From NCBI GenBank assembly GCA_964644075.1, contig CAZXUQ010000002.1:124001-188000 (forward strand): a stretch of DNA of 64,000 nucleotides, in the 5' to 3' direction. The position numbers and the translations under genes were made by a program. Of this stretch, positions 1 to 10,252 are shown in pieces. The notes under the pieces were generated by a model that saw nothing but the letters and a program-made list of their open reading frames with translations, did not search any database and was not told where the DNA came from. Each line of letters opens with the position of its first letter. The first letter of the stretch is position 1. Source of the DNA: JAGOMW01 sp964644075 (GTDB lineage Bacteria; Patescibacteriota; Gracilibacteria; BD1-5; UBA2023).

Positions 1-7
1 TCCAACC

Positions 8-439
8 CTATATGAGAAATAGTATATCTTTTCTCATGCACAGATCCGCTTTTTTAGGAGTAGTAAAAACAAGATCCATATCAGCTCAGATAGCAACATA
101 GGAATCTTTCGGCATTTTTATTATAACTTTTCCCGTATTGGGATCAAAGAAAAATGGAAATCAGTATCTCATGGCAAAATCAATAACTTGATCTTCCGTC
201 ATAGAAAAATCTTGAGCAGGAGAAAAATTTCTCGGTACCTTTCTATAATTTGTTAGATTATGAGGATTATCTAGGACTCATGACGGACTACAGAGCCTTA
301 CTGGTGTACGAAAAACAAGTTCAACAAAACCCCCAGTTCTGGTTTGAACATTTTTTATATGATTTGAGTTACCCAAAGCATTTCATGTCATCGGGAGACT
401 GAGAGCAAGAGCAGAGAGTGTATGGATAAGTTGTTTCAT
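8..439 (-). CDS. Secreted protein of unknown function
   Basis: A 143-residue protein. The N-terminus (MKQLIHTLSALALSLP) is a basic, then hydrophobic signal-like segment, so export is likely. The mature part is rich in Phe, Pro and Asn and shows no motif I recognise. Three in-frame TGA codons are read as Gly. It sits 8 bp downstream of the YkgJ-like gene on the same strand and probably shares its transcript. The stop is TAG. No function can be assigned. Confidence 0.7.
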
Positions 440-447
440 AACTAGTA

Positions 448-1032
448 TTATAGTAAAGCTTCTTTCTGTCTTTCTTCGATTTGAGCTCTTTCCAGAGCAG
501 TATACCACCTCTTTGGATAAAGATAGTCTTGCCATAACAAGCGAGCTTCGAGAGGATTTTTTGTTTCTATTTGTTCGAGTATATAGGAAATATGTTCACG
601 AATATCGAAAATCTGGGAATCATTTAACGGTTCTACAAACGCATCTGCCCCTAGAAGATCTGCAACGTAATCCCTTGCATGATTGAGACAGGTAGCGATG
701 AGCTGATGATCTGTATGAGATGAGTTATTGTTTCATTCATTTTTTACTGCGTAATTTATATTCAATCCTCTTTTCCTCGCCCAATCAAGAACAATGGGTC
801 ACACTGAAAAACAAGAAAATTCTGAACAGATAAAGAAGCCAAAACTATCTCGAGAATCATAAATACGACACTGATTTCAGTCAAGATGGGTACAAGAAAT
901 ATTCTGCTCTTTTATGGGTATTCCCTTAAAGGTGAATGGTTTGGCAGGTTTTTCAATCTCATATACCCTGCAACAAAGAGCATTACATTGCCCACATGGA
1001 TCCTGATATGTACCTGTACTTAGATTCAACAT
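448..1032 (-). CDS. YkgJ-like cysteine-cluster protein
   Basis: A 194-residue protein. Cysteines cluster near the N-terminus (DPCGQCNALCC at residues 11-21), followed by ISCTHLDGNQCRIYD and FFICSEFSCF. This spacing is typical of the YkgJ/UPF0153 family, thought to bind zinc or an Fe-S cluster; the biochemical role of the family is not established. Gly codons include TGA in the LDGNQC segment. It is divergent from the helicase gene across a gap of 89 bp and leads a two-gene unit with the secreted protein downstream. Confidence 0.75.
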
Positions 1033-1121
1033 GATAAATATTATTTTAGTATTTTATTATTTTTGTCAATATAAATTTTTGCTTCTATTCGAGTTATAGT
1101 GGTTTTCCATATAATAAGCTC

Positions 1122-4100
1122 ATGACATTTATAGAAAAATACCAAAACCTCAATCCGAAGCAAAAAGAAGCTGTCGACACGATCTACGGTCCTGTACTCG
1201 TGATCGCCTGACCAGGAAGCGGAAAAACTCAGATCCTCGCTCTCCGTATCGCAAATATCCTCCGCGAAACTGATGCCAATCCATCCAATATCCTCTGTCT
1301 CACCTTCACAGATAATGCTGCCAAGAATATGCGAGAACGTCTCGCAAGTATCATCGGAGCAGATGCTTATAAGGTGGCGATCCATACGTTTCATACATTT
1401 GGGCTCGAGATTTTGAACCGTTTCAGATACAAGCTCGACGAAGAAAAAGAGCTCACTCCGATCGATGAGATCGAGTCTTCAAGGATATTTGAGGCCCTGA
1501 GAAAAGATCTCCCCTACGACCATCCGTGGAAAAAATCCTCTCGACTCTCACTCCTCCAGGACGTGATCCGCATGCTCAAAGAGGCTGGCATCAGCCCGAG
1601 TGAATTTAGAGAAATACTCGATATAAATGATCAGATATTGAATCATATTTGATCATATATAGAGAAAATGGGTGAAAAAATCGCAGAGCTCGGACAAAAA
1701 AAAGAAGAAAAAATCACAAAAGTATCTATCTTTCACGAGATGTACGCCGAAGTCAAAAAACTCCTCGTCTCTGCACGCTCGAACATATGACTCCAGGAGA
1801 CACTCGGTCCTGTGATCCTGAGAGGACTCGAGGAAGCTGTGAGTGCGCTCGAACACGAGAGCGATACCAAGCCTATCACCCTCTGGAAAAATACCTGGCT
1901 CGAAAGAGGAAAATCATGACTCGTCCTAAAGGATCGCGAGAAACAAAAAGAATCCCTCGCTCTCGCGAGCCTCTACGAGCAATATACCGCTATCATGAAG
2001 GAAAAGTCACTGATTGATTTCTCTGATATGATCCTCAGGGCAACTCGACTCGTCGAAACGGATGACAATGTCCGTGCGACCATTGCCGAGCAATACCAGT
2101 GGGTCATGATCGATGAGTATCAGGATACCAACGATGCACAGCTCAGGCTCATCACGACGATCATGAGTACAGGACTCGAGAGTCCAAATATTTTTGCCGT
2201 CGGAGATGATGATCAGTCGATCTACAAGTTCCAGTGAGCAAGTACACGAAATATCCGGCTCTTTCACGATCTTTACGCCGACACTCGACTCATCATCCTC
2301 GAGACAAACTACCGCTCTCAGAGTGAGATTATCGAGTTTTCCCGCTCGCTCATGAGCGAAAAATCTGCTGGGCTCGTAAGCATATTCCCATGAGAAACCA
2401 AGGTATACAACTCTGCTCGTGGTGATGGTGGGACGGTCGAGCTTCTCTCATTTGAAAATGAACTCTCTGAACTTGCTCATGTCGCAGATACTATAGAGCA
2501 ACTCATCGCGTCTTGAGTAGCCAAAAAGGAAATCGCCGTCATCACCAAGAAAAATGCTACCCTCGAAACTCTCTCGAAGCTCCTCCTCGCGAAAGGTATC
2601 CCAGTAGCCCTCTCGAAAGAGGAAAATATCTTCGCTGATGAGGCTGTCACTCTCCTCGTGATGATGCTCGAATATACGAGCTCGATCGCCTGATGATACC
2701 ATAGAGATGACCTCCTCACCACGATCCTCTCCCATCCGATGTGGGGCATCCATAGACTCACGCTCTGGGAACTCTCACGAGAGATCGCAAGTGCGAGAAA
2801 GCCTGAGAAAAAAATCTGGATCGAAGCACTGCGTAATAATAGCGATCGGAAAATCGCTCGGATAGCAGAGTTCTTCATCGAGATGGCACTCGCCTCACGT
2901 ACGACTCGCCTCGAAGACCTCATCGATATGATGACTGGTGCAGTCAACCTTCGCCTTTCTGAAGACTATACTGACGGTGATGATAGAGCACAATCGAGTC
3001 TCACCTTTCTAGACGAAGATGTATTCATCTCACCATTTTATGGATATTTTTTTTCTTCAGATCGACTCGAAAACGATGCAACCCTCTATACTCGTCACCT
3101 CGCCAATATCCGTAAACTGATCGAATCGGTGAGATCATATCGGAGAGAGCAAGGCAGACTTCTCCTCTCGGATTTTGAGACCTATATGAGCCTCATCCGT
3201 GAGTATGATATCTCACTACGGAGCTCTACCCTGATCTCGACAGACGATGCTGTCGCCTGTATCACCGCGCATAAGGCAAAGTGACTCGAATACGCACATG
3301 TATTTGCAATCGGGCTTACAGAGAAAAACTACAAACGTGGGAAAAATAGTGGCAATCCCCTCCCCTCAAATCTCCCACTCGCTCCAGAACGTGACAATGA
3401 CGAAGATATCGAGCGCCTGATCTACACCGTCGCGACTCGTGCAAAGGATCATCTCTCGCTCTCCTATGCGAAGACGACGCTCTCTGAAAAATCAGATACC
3501 CTGATCTCAACTCTTGGTGGCATAGATCATACTAAATGGACAATTATAGAACCACAATTGATCGATAATACACTTATTACCCTGCTCGAGACGGAGAGAC
3601 GAGACATCTCTAGTCTCCCCTACTCGAGTGAAGAGCAGTCGTTCCTCCAGTCTCATATTCGCTCATCTCTCTCACTCTCCGCCACTGCCCTCCAGAACTT
3701 CCTCGATATCACGAGTGGCTGACCGACACACTATATCGGGAACAATATCCTCCGTTTTCCACAGGCAAAAAGTAGTGCTGCTATCTATGGGACAGCGATG
3801 CATCGAGCACTCGAGGATTTTTTCACCGACTACAAGATCCACAAAACCTATAAAAAAGATATCCTCTTCTCGAGTCTCGAAAAAGCACTCAGTGAAGATG
3901 GACTCACCGAGGACGAAGAACGTGAACTCATCGAACGAGGTCGAGCCAACCTCGAGAAACTCTATCCGAAACTCGTAGAAACGCCCTATCATGAGCTCCA
4001 TCTCGAACACCGATTTACTGACACATATCTCGGTGATATCCGCCTCACAGGCGCGATCGATCGTATCGAGGTAACCCAGGATGGGAAACTCATCATCACG

Positions 4101-4463
4101 GATTACAAGACTGGATGAGGTTTTGACTCGCTCACAGGATGAAGTGGATATGAAGCAGTAAAAAAGTGGAAATACCATCTCCAGCTCACATTTTATGCAG
4201 TCCTCTTCTCACTCTCACCACGCTGGAGTGCATGGAAAACTCGAGAGTATCGACTCTTTTTTATCGAGGAGGATACCAAAACAGGAGAATACTACGAAGT
4301 CGTGGAATACATACAGGAGACTGAGATCGAGCGCATGAAGATGCTCATCACGAAGGTCGCAGAGAAAATCCAAAACCTCGACTTTCCTGATATTTCAAAA
4401 TATCCTGAAACCGTCGAGGGCATTCGGCAATTTGAAGAGGATATATTAAGTTGACAAGTATAG
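1122..4463 (+). CDS. UvrD/Rep-type DNA helicase with C-terminal PD-(D/E)XK nuclease domain
   Basis: A 1113-residue SF1A helicase, ATP-driven 3'-5' DNA unwinding being the known family activity. Motif I is GPGSGKT at residues 30-36, its first Gly encoded by TGA at 1209. Motif II is DEYQDT at 331-336; then GDDDQSIYKFQG (III), NYRSQ (IV), TAHKAKGLEY (V) and VATRAKDHL (VI). Near the C-terminus ITDYKTGG (about 992-999) is the D-x-K core of a RecB-type nuclease, preceded by an HLEHRF segment. The helicase-plus-nuclease layout resembles AddA/RecB and suggests recombinational repair. The standard code would cut it into many fragments. Stop TAG. Confidence 0.93.
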
Positions 4464-4499
4464 ATATTTTGTATAATAAATATCCTATTGATCTATACT

Positions 4500-5081
4500 A
4501 TGCTCTTCACTGTCACAAACTGCCATGAACGAATAAACGCTCTTTGATTAGAAGAGGTCTATCGAAACGTTGCTAAACTCGAAAGAGCTGGTTGGGTACG
4601 AAGAAATATACCCAACCCAGAAACAGTAGCAGAACATCAGATATCTGCGGCACTCATGGTAACTCGACATTTTCGTGAAAAAGTGCAAGGAATGGGGCTC
4701 GATATTCTCAGGATACAAGATACTCTACTCATACACGATCTCGCTGAGCCTGATCCTCGAGTCAACGATAGGACACCTCATGATATATATGACCCTGCTG
4801 AACATAGAAAAAATGAGGAACTAGTAATACGAGAAATACTCTGAAACAATTCATATCTTCTAAATTTATGGCTAGGATATTTTAACGAAACTACTAGGGA
4901 ATGAAAAATGTCACTTGAATTTGATAAACTACAAGCAGTTTATAAAGCAAGAGAATATGAAGATAGATACAATAAAGATTGACTGGTAAGGGAATTTTTT
5001 TCTACATACTACTCTGTCACTCAGAAAACAGATTTCCTTCTCCGATACGCAAGTGATCTATATGAAAATAAGCCCCGATAA
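4500..5081 (+). CDS. HD-domain phosphohydrolase, YfbR/HDDC2-like
   Basis: A 193-residue protein. NPETVAEHQ (His46) and LLIHDLAEPDP give the H...HD metal ligands, with a later Asp region. The N-terminal RRNIPNPETVAEHQ stretch matches the RxVxxPESVAEHS signature of the 5'-nucleotidase YfbR/HDDC2 group, so nucleoside-monophosphate dephosphorylation is likely, though the substrate is inferred. It lies 36 bp after the helicase-nuclease on the same strand. Its 3' end overlaps the next small gene by 20 bp. Confidence 0.8.
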
Positions 5082-5271
5082 TCCTCATCTCCAAAAATTC
5101 AAAACTGCCATTTATCACGAACGGCATGACCCTATAGATTTTCCACTCAATTCGAAAAATGCTCGACAAACAAATATGTCTCCTCGTGAATATAGAAAGA
5201 AGGTGGAAGAACTTCCATTTCTTCCTCATGATGAGCAAGTAGCATTTATTCTTCGATGGAGAGCGAATTAG
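5062..5271 (+). CDS. Small protein of unknown function
   Basis: A 69-residue charged protein (MKISPDNPHLQKF...; ends FILRWRAN) overlapping the end of the HD gene by 20 bp in another frame. The ATG at 5062 is chosen; a GTG at 5053 is an alternative. It contains SPREYRKKVEELPF, which looks like an amphipathic helix, but no known domain. Its TAG stop overlaps the TAA stop of the convergent rhomboid gene in the tetramer TTAG. Translational coupling with the HD gene is likely. Confidence 0.6.
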   Translation: MKISPDNPHLQKFKTAIYHERHDPIDFPLNSKNARQTNMSPREYRKKVEELPFLPHDEQVAFILRWRAN

Positions 5272-5840
5272 TGCTTGCGTAGATACCACCATACTATTCC
5301 CCACACCGCTCCAGCGGCATGCCCCACGAAACTAATATTTCCCGTGAGTCAGAGGGCGATATTGATCACGAGCATGATGAGTACCTGATTCGCCATCGGA
5401 TGACGTACTCTCGCGAGATCCATATAGAGGTACGAGAGGAGCGCCATACAAAATCCTGATATTCCGATCGTGAGACCACTCGAGAGAAACCAGAGAGAAA
5501 GAGCAACAAAAAAAGTGTTACCAAGGAAAAAGAGAAGAAATCATCTCCTCGTCATACGAGCCTCCACCTCTGGACCAGCCTGATAGAGGAAAATACTATT
5601 CATAAGAATGTGAAATAGACCACCATGGAGAAACTGGTAGAGTATGATTTGCCCCAGAATATAGGGGAAGTTTTCAAAAGAAACTGGAATCTTATGGAGT
5701 CAAAAAGAAGTGATAAGATCCCGTGAAGCAAATCAGAAAAATGAGACAATCACTGCAATAATGATAAGTGCATGTGAAACATAATGCATAGGATAAAACG
5801 GGAATCCAGAAAATGCAGAAGTGCGAAAACGGTATGACAT
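5268..5840 (-). CDS. Rhomboid-family intramembrane serine protease
   Basis: A 190-residue polytopic membrane protein. It has the rhomboid catalytic dyad: GISGF with Ser128 and VGHAAGAVWG with His174, plus the HGGLFHILMN helix with conserved His and Asn. Known family activity is cleavage of transmembrane segments within the membrane; substrates here are unknown. Four TGA Gly codons are present. A hairpin with a T-run lies immediately before the ATG, so upstream transcripts would mostly end there. Confidence 0.88.
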
Positions 5841-5847
5841 AAAAAAA

Positions 5848-5867
5848 TCCCGTAAAAAGATACGGGA
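5848..5867 (-). terminator. Hairpin with T-run just upstream of the rhomboid ATG
   Basis: TCCCGTA and TACGGGA form a 7-bp stem with an AAAAGA loop. On the minus strand it is followed by seven T residues and then directly by the rhomboid start codon. It should stop transcripts arriving from the rpsO side, or act as an attenuator for the rhomboid gene. Confidence 0.65.
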
Positions 5868-6012
5868 ATTTTAGTGATTTTCCGAGAGAGTGCAATTATT
5901 TTCTTTTGTCTGTACTTTTTTCTTTCCTGTATTTTTCATCATACTCCAAGAGAGTATCTGCCTCTGCAAGATCAGGAATAGATATTCTCCGAGGATGACA
6001 AAAGAAGGATAA
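5868..6012. other. Short intergenic stretch, nothing supported
   Basis: About 145 bases between two hairpins. On the minus strand one frame stays open and ends in a Lys-rich stretch and TAA near 5896, but it has no ATG or GTG start and crosses the rpsO terminator. I do not call a gene. Confidence 0.5.
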
Positions 6013-6039
6013 AAAACTCCTGAAAATTTCAAGAGTTTT
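6013..6039 (-). terminator. rpsO terminator hairpin
   Basis: AAAACTC and GAGTTTT flank an inner TGAAA/TTTCA pair, giving one long stem a few bases past the rpsO stop. T-rich sequence follows on the minus strand. Confidence 0.65.
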
Positions 6040-6049
6040 GGTTTTATGC

Positions 6050-6313
6050 TTACTTTCGGAGATCGAGTTTTTCTATGAGAGTGTTATAGCGAGCTTCGTC
6101 TTTCTTTTTGAGATAGTCGAGGAGTTTTCGACGTTTTGCTACCATCATGACGATACCACGACGTGAGTGGTTATCCTGCTTGTGTGACTCGAGGTGAGAT
6201 TTGAGGTTCTCGATACGAGACGTGAGGATAGCGACTTGGACCTCTGGACTACCAGTGTCACCCTTGTGCGTCGCGAACTTTTCCATGAGGGATTTTTTTT
6301 CTTTGTGTTCCAT
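6050..6313 (-). CDS. rpsO: 30S ribosomal protein S15
   Basis: An 87-residue protein, the normal S15 length. The signature THKGDTGSPEVQVAILTSRI is followed by LKSHLESHKQDNHSRRG and VAKRRKLLDYLKKKD, the 16S rRNA and S6/S18 assembly surfaces. The gene is single and has its own terminator. No TGA codon interrupts it, so it reads normally in either code. Confidence 0.98.
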   Translation of the reverse strand: MEHKEKKSLMEKFATHKGDTGSPEVQVAILTSRIENLKSHLESHKQDNHSRRGIVMMVAKRRKLLDYLKKKDEARYNTLIEKLDLRK

Positions 6314-6413
6314 ATTGTAGGATTTTACAGTATTTTAGAGATAATATTGCCTACCAGAAAATACACCAGTGAAGCAGAGGGATTATATGAAAAAGTGGGT
6401 GAAAAGCAAATTT

Positions 6414-7112
6414 TTATAGTATCTGTCTGAGTGCTGTGATATTGAACGCGTAATCCATCATCGTCGAACCAAGGATACCGAGATATCATTCATATCCATT
6501 GACTTCGATTTTTTTCACGATCATCGTCGAACTCTCGAGCTCAGGGATGAGATTTTCTTCTCAGATAAATGCAGCTACTTTCCCTGTGACATCGAGAGAT
6601 TCGAGGAAGGTGATAAATTCATGCTTATTTTCGAGACACTTAATCACCTGGTACATTTCCTCACCGAGGAGCCCTTGGTGACGCTCGAGATAGTTCGAGA
6701 GCCCGAGATAGTAGGATGTCCCGAGTGATGGTACACAGGCGAACGTGATCTCTCAGGTTATTTTGGTCAGACGAGACACGAGACCATAGAGGACATCATC
6801 GATACGGTTATTTTCGAGTCTACGAGCATGCTCCTCCTCTGCCTCGAGAAAAACGGCTGGCATCGTCTCCATGAGGTAGTCGACGAATACTCTGAGTCCC
6901 CGTGTCGTCGGGAGACGTCATGCAGAGTTATATGGCTGGAAGAGGAGCCCCATCTTTTCGAGGGACATCATATCATTACGGATTGTCGCAGAAGATACGC
7001 CGATATCGTGTCTGGCAAGGAGAGACTTCGATCCAGTGATCTCACCAGTTTTGATATACTCTTCGACGATGAGTTTCAGGATGTTTACTTTTCGTTGGTC
7101 GATTTTTTTCAT
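6414..7112 (-). CDS. hrcA: Heat-inducible transcription repressor HrcA
   Basis: A 232-residue protein. The N-terminal winged helix (VNILKLIVEEYIKTGEITGS, then VSSATIRNDMMSLEKMGLL) is diagnostic of HrcA, and YNSAGRLPTTRGLRVFVDYL follows. The remainder is a shortened GAF-like region ending in LGILGSTMMDYAFNITALRQ. Canonical HrcA is about 340 residues, so the central dimerisation region is reduced. The family represses groE/dnaK through CIRCE elements; neither the chaperones nor a CIRCE repeat lie in this window. Four Gly codons are TGA. Confidence 0.9.
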
Positions 7113-7135
7113 GGATTTTCTACTATTTACTATCC

Positions 7136-7561
7136 CTATTTACTATCGACTCTTTTTACCTTCATACTCACTCCCTTATGTCCAGTCACTTCGACCTTAT
7201 CCCCAGAGGCAATCTCATCTTCTGAGCTAATCAGGTAATCCACTCAGTCAAGAGAAATCTTCATATCTCCTCAGACTTTTTTTACACTCCGTTTTTCACC
7301 GATATAGCGATCAGTTCCCTGTGGAGTATCTGGGAGAGAGGATTTGAGATAGTTCGGGAGAAAGTAGGAAAATATGGCTGATGCTACGGCAAAAATCACT
7401 CACTGAATAACAGTGAGAGCGTAGGTCTCTCATGTAATCCATACATAGAGGGCGACGATAGCCGAAGCAAGCGAGAGGGCGAGTCCATAAAATGTTGCCG
7501 TCGCTACTTCGACGATGAGAAAAACAATACCGAGACCGATCCAAAAAAGGAGAATAGACAT
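7136..7561 (-). CDS. NfeD-like membrane protein
   Basis: A 141-residue protein. Two to three hydrophobic helices at the N-terminus (LLFWIGLGIVFLIVEVATAT is typical of NfeD) are followed by a C-terminal OB-fold-like part (GEKRSVKKVGGDMKISLDG, then GDKVEVTGHKGVSMKV). NfeD proteins partner SPFH/stomatin proteins in the membrane, and the SPFH gene lies 12 bp upstream on the same strand, so this is a classic pair. There is no serine-protease domain; this is the short NfeD form. Confidence 0.85.
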
Positions 7562-7573
7562 AAATAAGAAAAA

Positions 7574-8452
7574 TTATTTCGTGGAACCAAAGATTTTGGA
7601 AACCCCAGCAAGGATATCACTATCGAGAATATATTTTGTATTTTGCCCGAGAGCTCACTCGATGACCTTGAGTTGTTCTTTGGTTACTGCTGCTCATTTG
7701 AAGTATTCTACTGCAGCATTTGCTTCGAGTTCGAGAGATTTTGCTTTCGCTTCAGCAACCGCGACCATAGCACTTGCCTCACCCTGAGCTCTCAGAAGTT
7801 GTGATTCTTTTTCTCCCTCAGCCTGGAGGATCTGAGATTGCTTGTCTCCTTCACTCTTGGTGATAAGAGACTGCTTGTACCCCTCAGCTTCGAGGATCTG
7901 AGCACGTTTTTCTCGCTCTGCTTTCATTTGCTTACTCATCGAGTTCTGGATATCATCTGGTGGATCGAGACGCTTGATCTCGACGCGGAGGACCTTAATC
8001 CCCCATTTTCCTGTCTCGCGATCGAGAGATTCGAGGAGACGAGCATTGATCATTTCGCGATTGGAGAGAGTCTCATCGAGTGTCATCGTACCGAGCACAG
8101 AGCGGAGGTTCGTCTGAGCAAGATTTACCACAGCCATGAAGACATTGTTGATATCGTATGTTGCCTGATACGGATCTGTGATCTGTACGTAGATAATGCC
8201 ATCTACTGCCATACCCACATTATCCTTCGTGATGATTTGCTGTTCTGGAACGGTGACGACCTGCTCACGGATATCGACTTTTCGCACGCTCTGGATCCCT
8301 GGGATGAGGAAAAAAATCCCTGGACCGACGGTATCTGTATATTTTCCGAGAAATTCACGAAGTCCGACTTCTCACTGATTGATCTTGCGGATAAACATCG
8401 GTACGATGATCGCAAGTACCACGAGAAGCGTAAAAAGCATACCAGTGCTCAT
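7574..8452 (-). CDS. SPFH/Band 7 (stomatin-like) membrane scaffold protein
   Basis: A 292-residue protein. It has an N-terminal membrane anchor (residues 1-20) and an SPFH domain with GPGIFFLIPGIQSVRKVDIR and VPEQQIITKDNVGMAVDGI, then a long coiled coil rich in Glu, Lys and Ala (MSKQMKAEREKRAQILEAEG onward). Such proteins (QmcA/stomatin) oligomerise to organise membrane microdomains. It is expressed with the NfeD gene and divergent from yvcK. Gly codons include several TGA near both ends. Confidence 0.92.
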
Positions 8453-8520
8453 AGAAAATTTGATAAAAAAATAAAACCGCTATAATCCTATGGTTTTATC
8501 GGTTTTTTGCAAGGAAATTT

Positions 8521-9522
8521 ATGCCCACAAATATCGTCACCATCGGAGGAGGAGCAGGGACATTTAATGTCCTCTATGGACTCAAGCGCAATCTCAACTA
8601 CAACATCTCTGCTATCATCTCTGTCGCTGACAACGGTGGGACAACTGGGGCGATCCGAGACAGGTACGGTATCCTCCCTCCTGGGGACCTGAGGCGCGCC
8701 GTGGCTGCACTCGCGAAAAACACAGAAATGGTACGAAAACTTTTTGAATACAGTTTCAAATGAGAGGAGTGAGTCATCGGATCCAATAAAATCGGAAATA
8801 TCCTCCTCACAGCACTCGTCGATATCTGTGGCGGTGACTACGAGCGAGCACTCCAGACCATGAGTGATATGTTCGACGTGCGAGGCGATATCATCCCAGT
8901 GACACTCGAAGATGTCCATCTCGGAGTGAGGTTCGAAGATGGAACCATCATCATCGGTGAGAAAAATATCGATATATCCGATAAAAATCCCTGAGCTCGT
9001 ACTCACAATATCGACCAAAATATCGTCGAGGCATGGCTCGAAGGCAATCCTGGTACCCTCAATCCTCGTGCGCGAAAGGCCATCCTCAAGGCTGACTATA
9101 TCATCATCGGACCTGGAGACCTCTATACGAGTATCGTCCCGAACCTCCTCTCCGCTGGGATGCGTGAGGCCCTCGATGAGACCGAGGCCAAGATCATCTA
9201 TATCTGTAACGCGATGACGAAGCGTGGTGAGACGACCAATATGGAAGTTATTGATTTTATCGACACAATCGAGCACTATATCGATCCAGGCAAGCTCGAC
9301 TACGTGATCGTAAATAACGGTCACATCAGTGAAGAGATCGTCGCGAAGTATAAGGCAGAGGAAAATAAAAAACCTCTCAAGATCAAAGAAACTTGACTCT
9401 TCCGATCAAAATCATATAAAGTCCTCGAACGCGATATCGTCAATGACGAAGACTACGTCCGACACCATCCTCTCAAACTCGCCCATATCCTTGAGGAGAT
9501 CGTGGAGGGGTGGGTGAAGTAA
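8521..9522 (+). CDS. yvcK: YvcK/CofD-like (gluconeogenesis factor family) protein
   Basis: A 333-residue protein. IVTIGGGAGTFNVLYGLK, ISVADNGGTTGAIRDRYG and LPPGDLRRAV form the nucleotide-sugar binding core of the YvcK/CofD fold, and ADYIIIGPGDLYTSIVPNLL is the second signature. In Firmicutes YvcK binds UDP-sugars and links carbon status to wall synthesis; the role here is inferred. It is divergent from the SPFH gene. Three Gly codons are TGA. Stop TAA. Confidence 0.9.
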
Positions 9523-9525
9523 AAT

Positions 9526-10251
9526 ATGGTCACTCAACTCTACCCACACATTCATGAAAGTATAAAAAGAGAGGGTTGATATGGATTCTTGAGATCCCAG
9601 GCAACTCCAGCGAAGCTAAAAACGGTAGGATATTTTTGAAATACTTTTTGAGAAATAGTTACCAGTCAGGAAAGATATAACTCTCACCGACTGAGAGAAT
9701 ATATAGTTTCTATTGTACTCGAAATTATTATAGAAAGATTTAAGTATACAACGGACACCAATTGAACCTATATGGTTTGATTAACGCCTATGAAAATTGA
9801 TTTATTGAACGGGTATGATTTTGTAGTGGGCCGACACGAGACGACTCGTTTGAATTGAGCAAGAAATCAGTATGTAGCAATTGATTGCACAGAATCTTTT
9901 TCTGCATTTGAATCAAAAAGGAACCGAAAACATCCTCAAGTTTCACTCAATCATTTTACTCATCCACATCAAGTACCTCTTTATATTCTCTATATAAAGA
10001 GAGAGTTTGTTCAAAATATACTAGACTGGACCGAAGACTCTATGCGAGACAATCACAAGAGTTCCAATATACCACTAAAAAGCCATATAGGATTCTCTCT
10101 GCATAAGCATCTAATAAACAAATGATGCCAAGAGGAGGTTTTTCAACTCGCAAAAAGAGGAGACGGGTTGAATGGGTGAATTTCTCATTTTTTCGGAAAT
10201 TTAGGAGGAATTCGTACTGTCTGAGATCTTAGAAATTTCTTCTCAAAATAA
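9526..10251 (+). CDS. Protein of unknown function
   Basis: A 241-residue protein beginning 3 bp after yvcK, so probably co-transcribed. Composition is mixed, with many His and Asn. VAIDCTESFSAFESKRNRK and VPLYILYIKREFVQNIL have the look of a beta-strand/helix alternation with Asp, Glu and Lys that could be a degenerate nuclease core, but this is weak. Codon use is more AT-rich than in yvcK. Nine or so Gly are TGA. It ends 1 bp from the stop of convergent leuS. Confidence 0.65.
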
Positions 10252-10252
10252 T

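Noticed and set aside
1122..4463. Apparent string of truncated helicase fragments separated by TGA stops
   Set aside because: All fragments lie in one frame, TGA falls on conserved glycines, and the joined product has the SF1 motifs in order; they are one gene in code 25.
5890..6010. Small minus-strand reading frame ending in a Lys-rich stretch between rhomboid and rpsO
   Set aside because: No ATG or GTG start, and it would have to begin within the rpsO terminator.
6314..7135. CIRCE element near hrcA
   Set aside because: No TTAGCACTC-N9-GAGTGCTAA or near match in the flanks.
8465..8500. AAAACCG...CGGTTTT fold between the SPFH gene and yvcK as terminator
   Set aside because: It lies between divergent starts and includes a TATAAT-like box, so it is more probably part of the yvcK promoter region.
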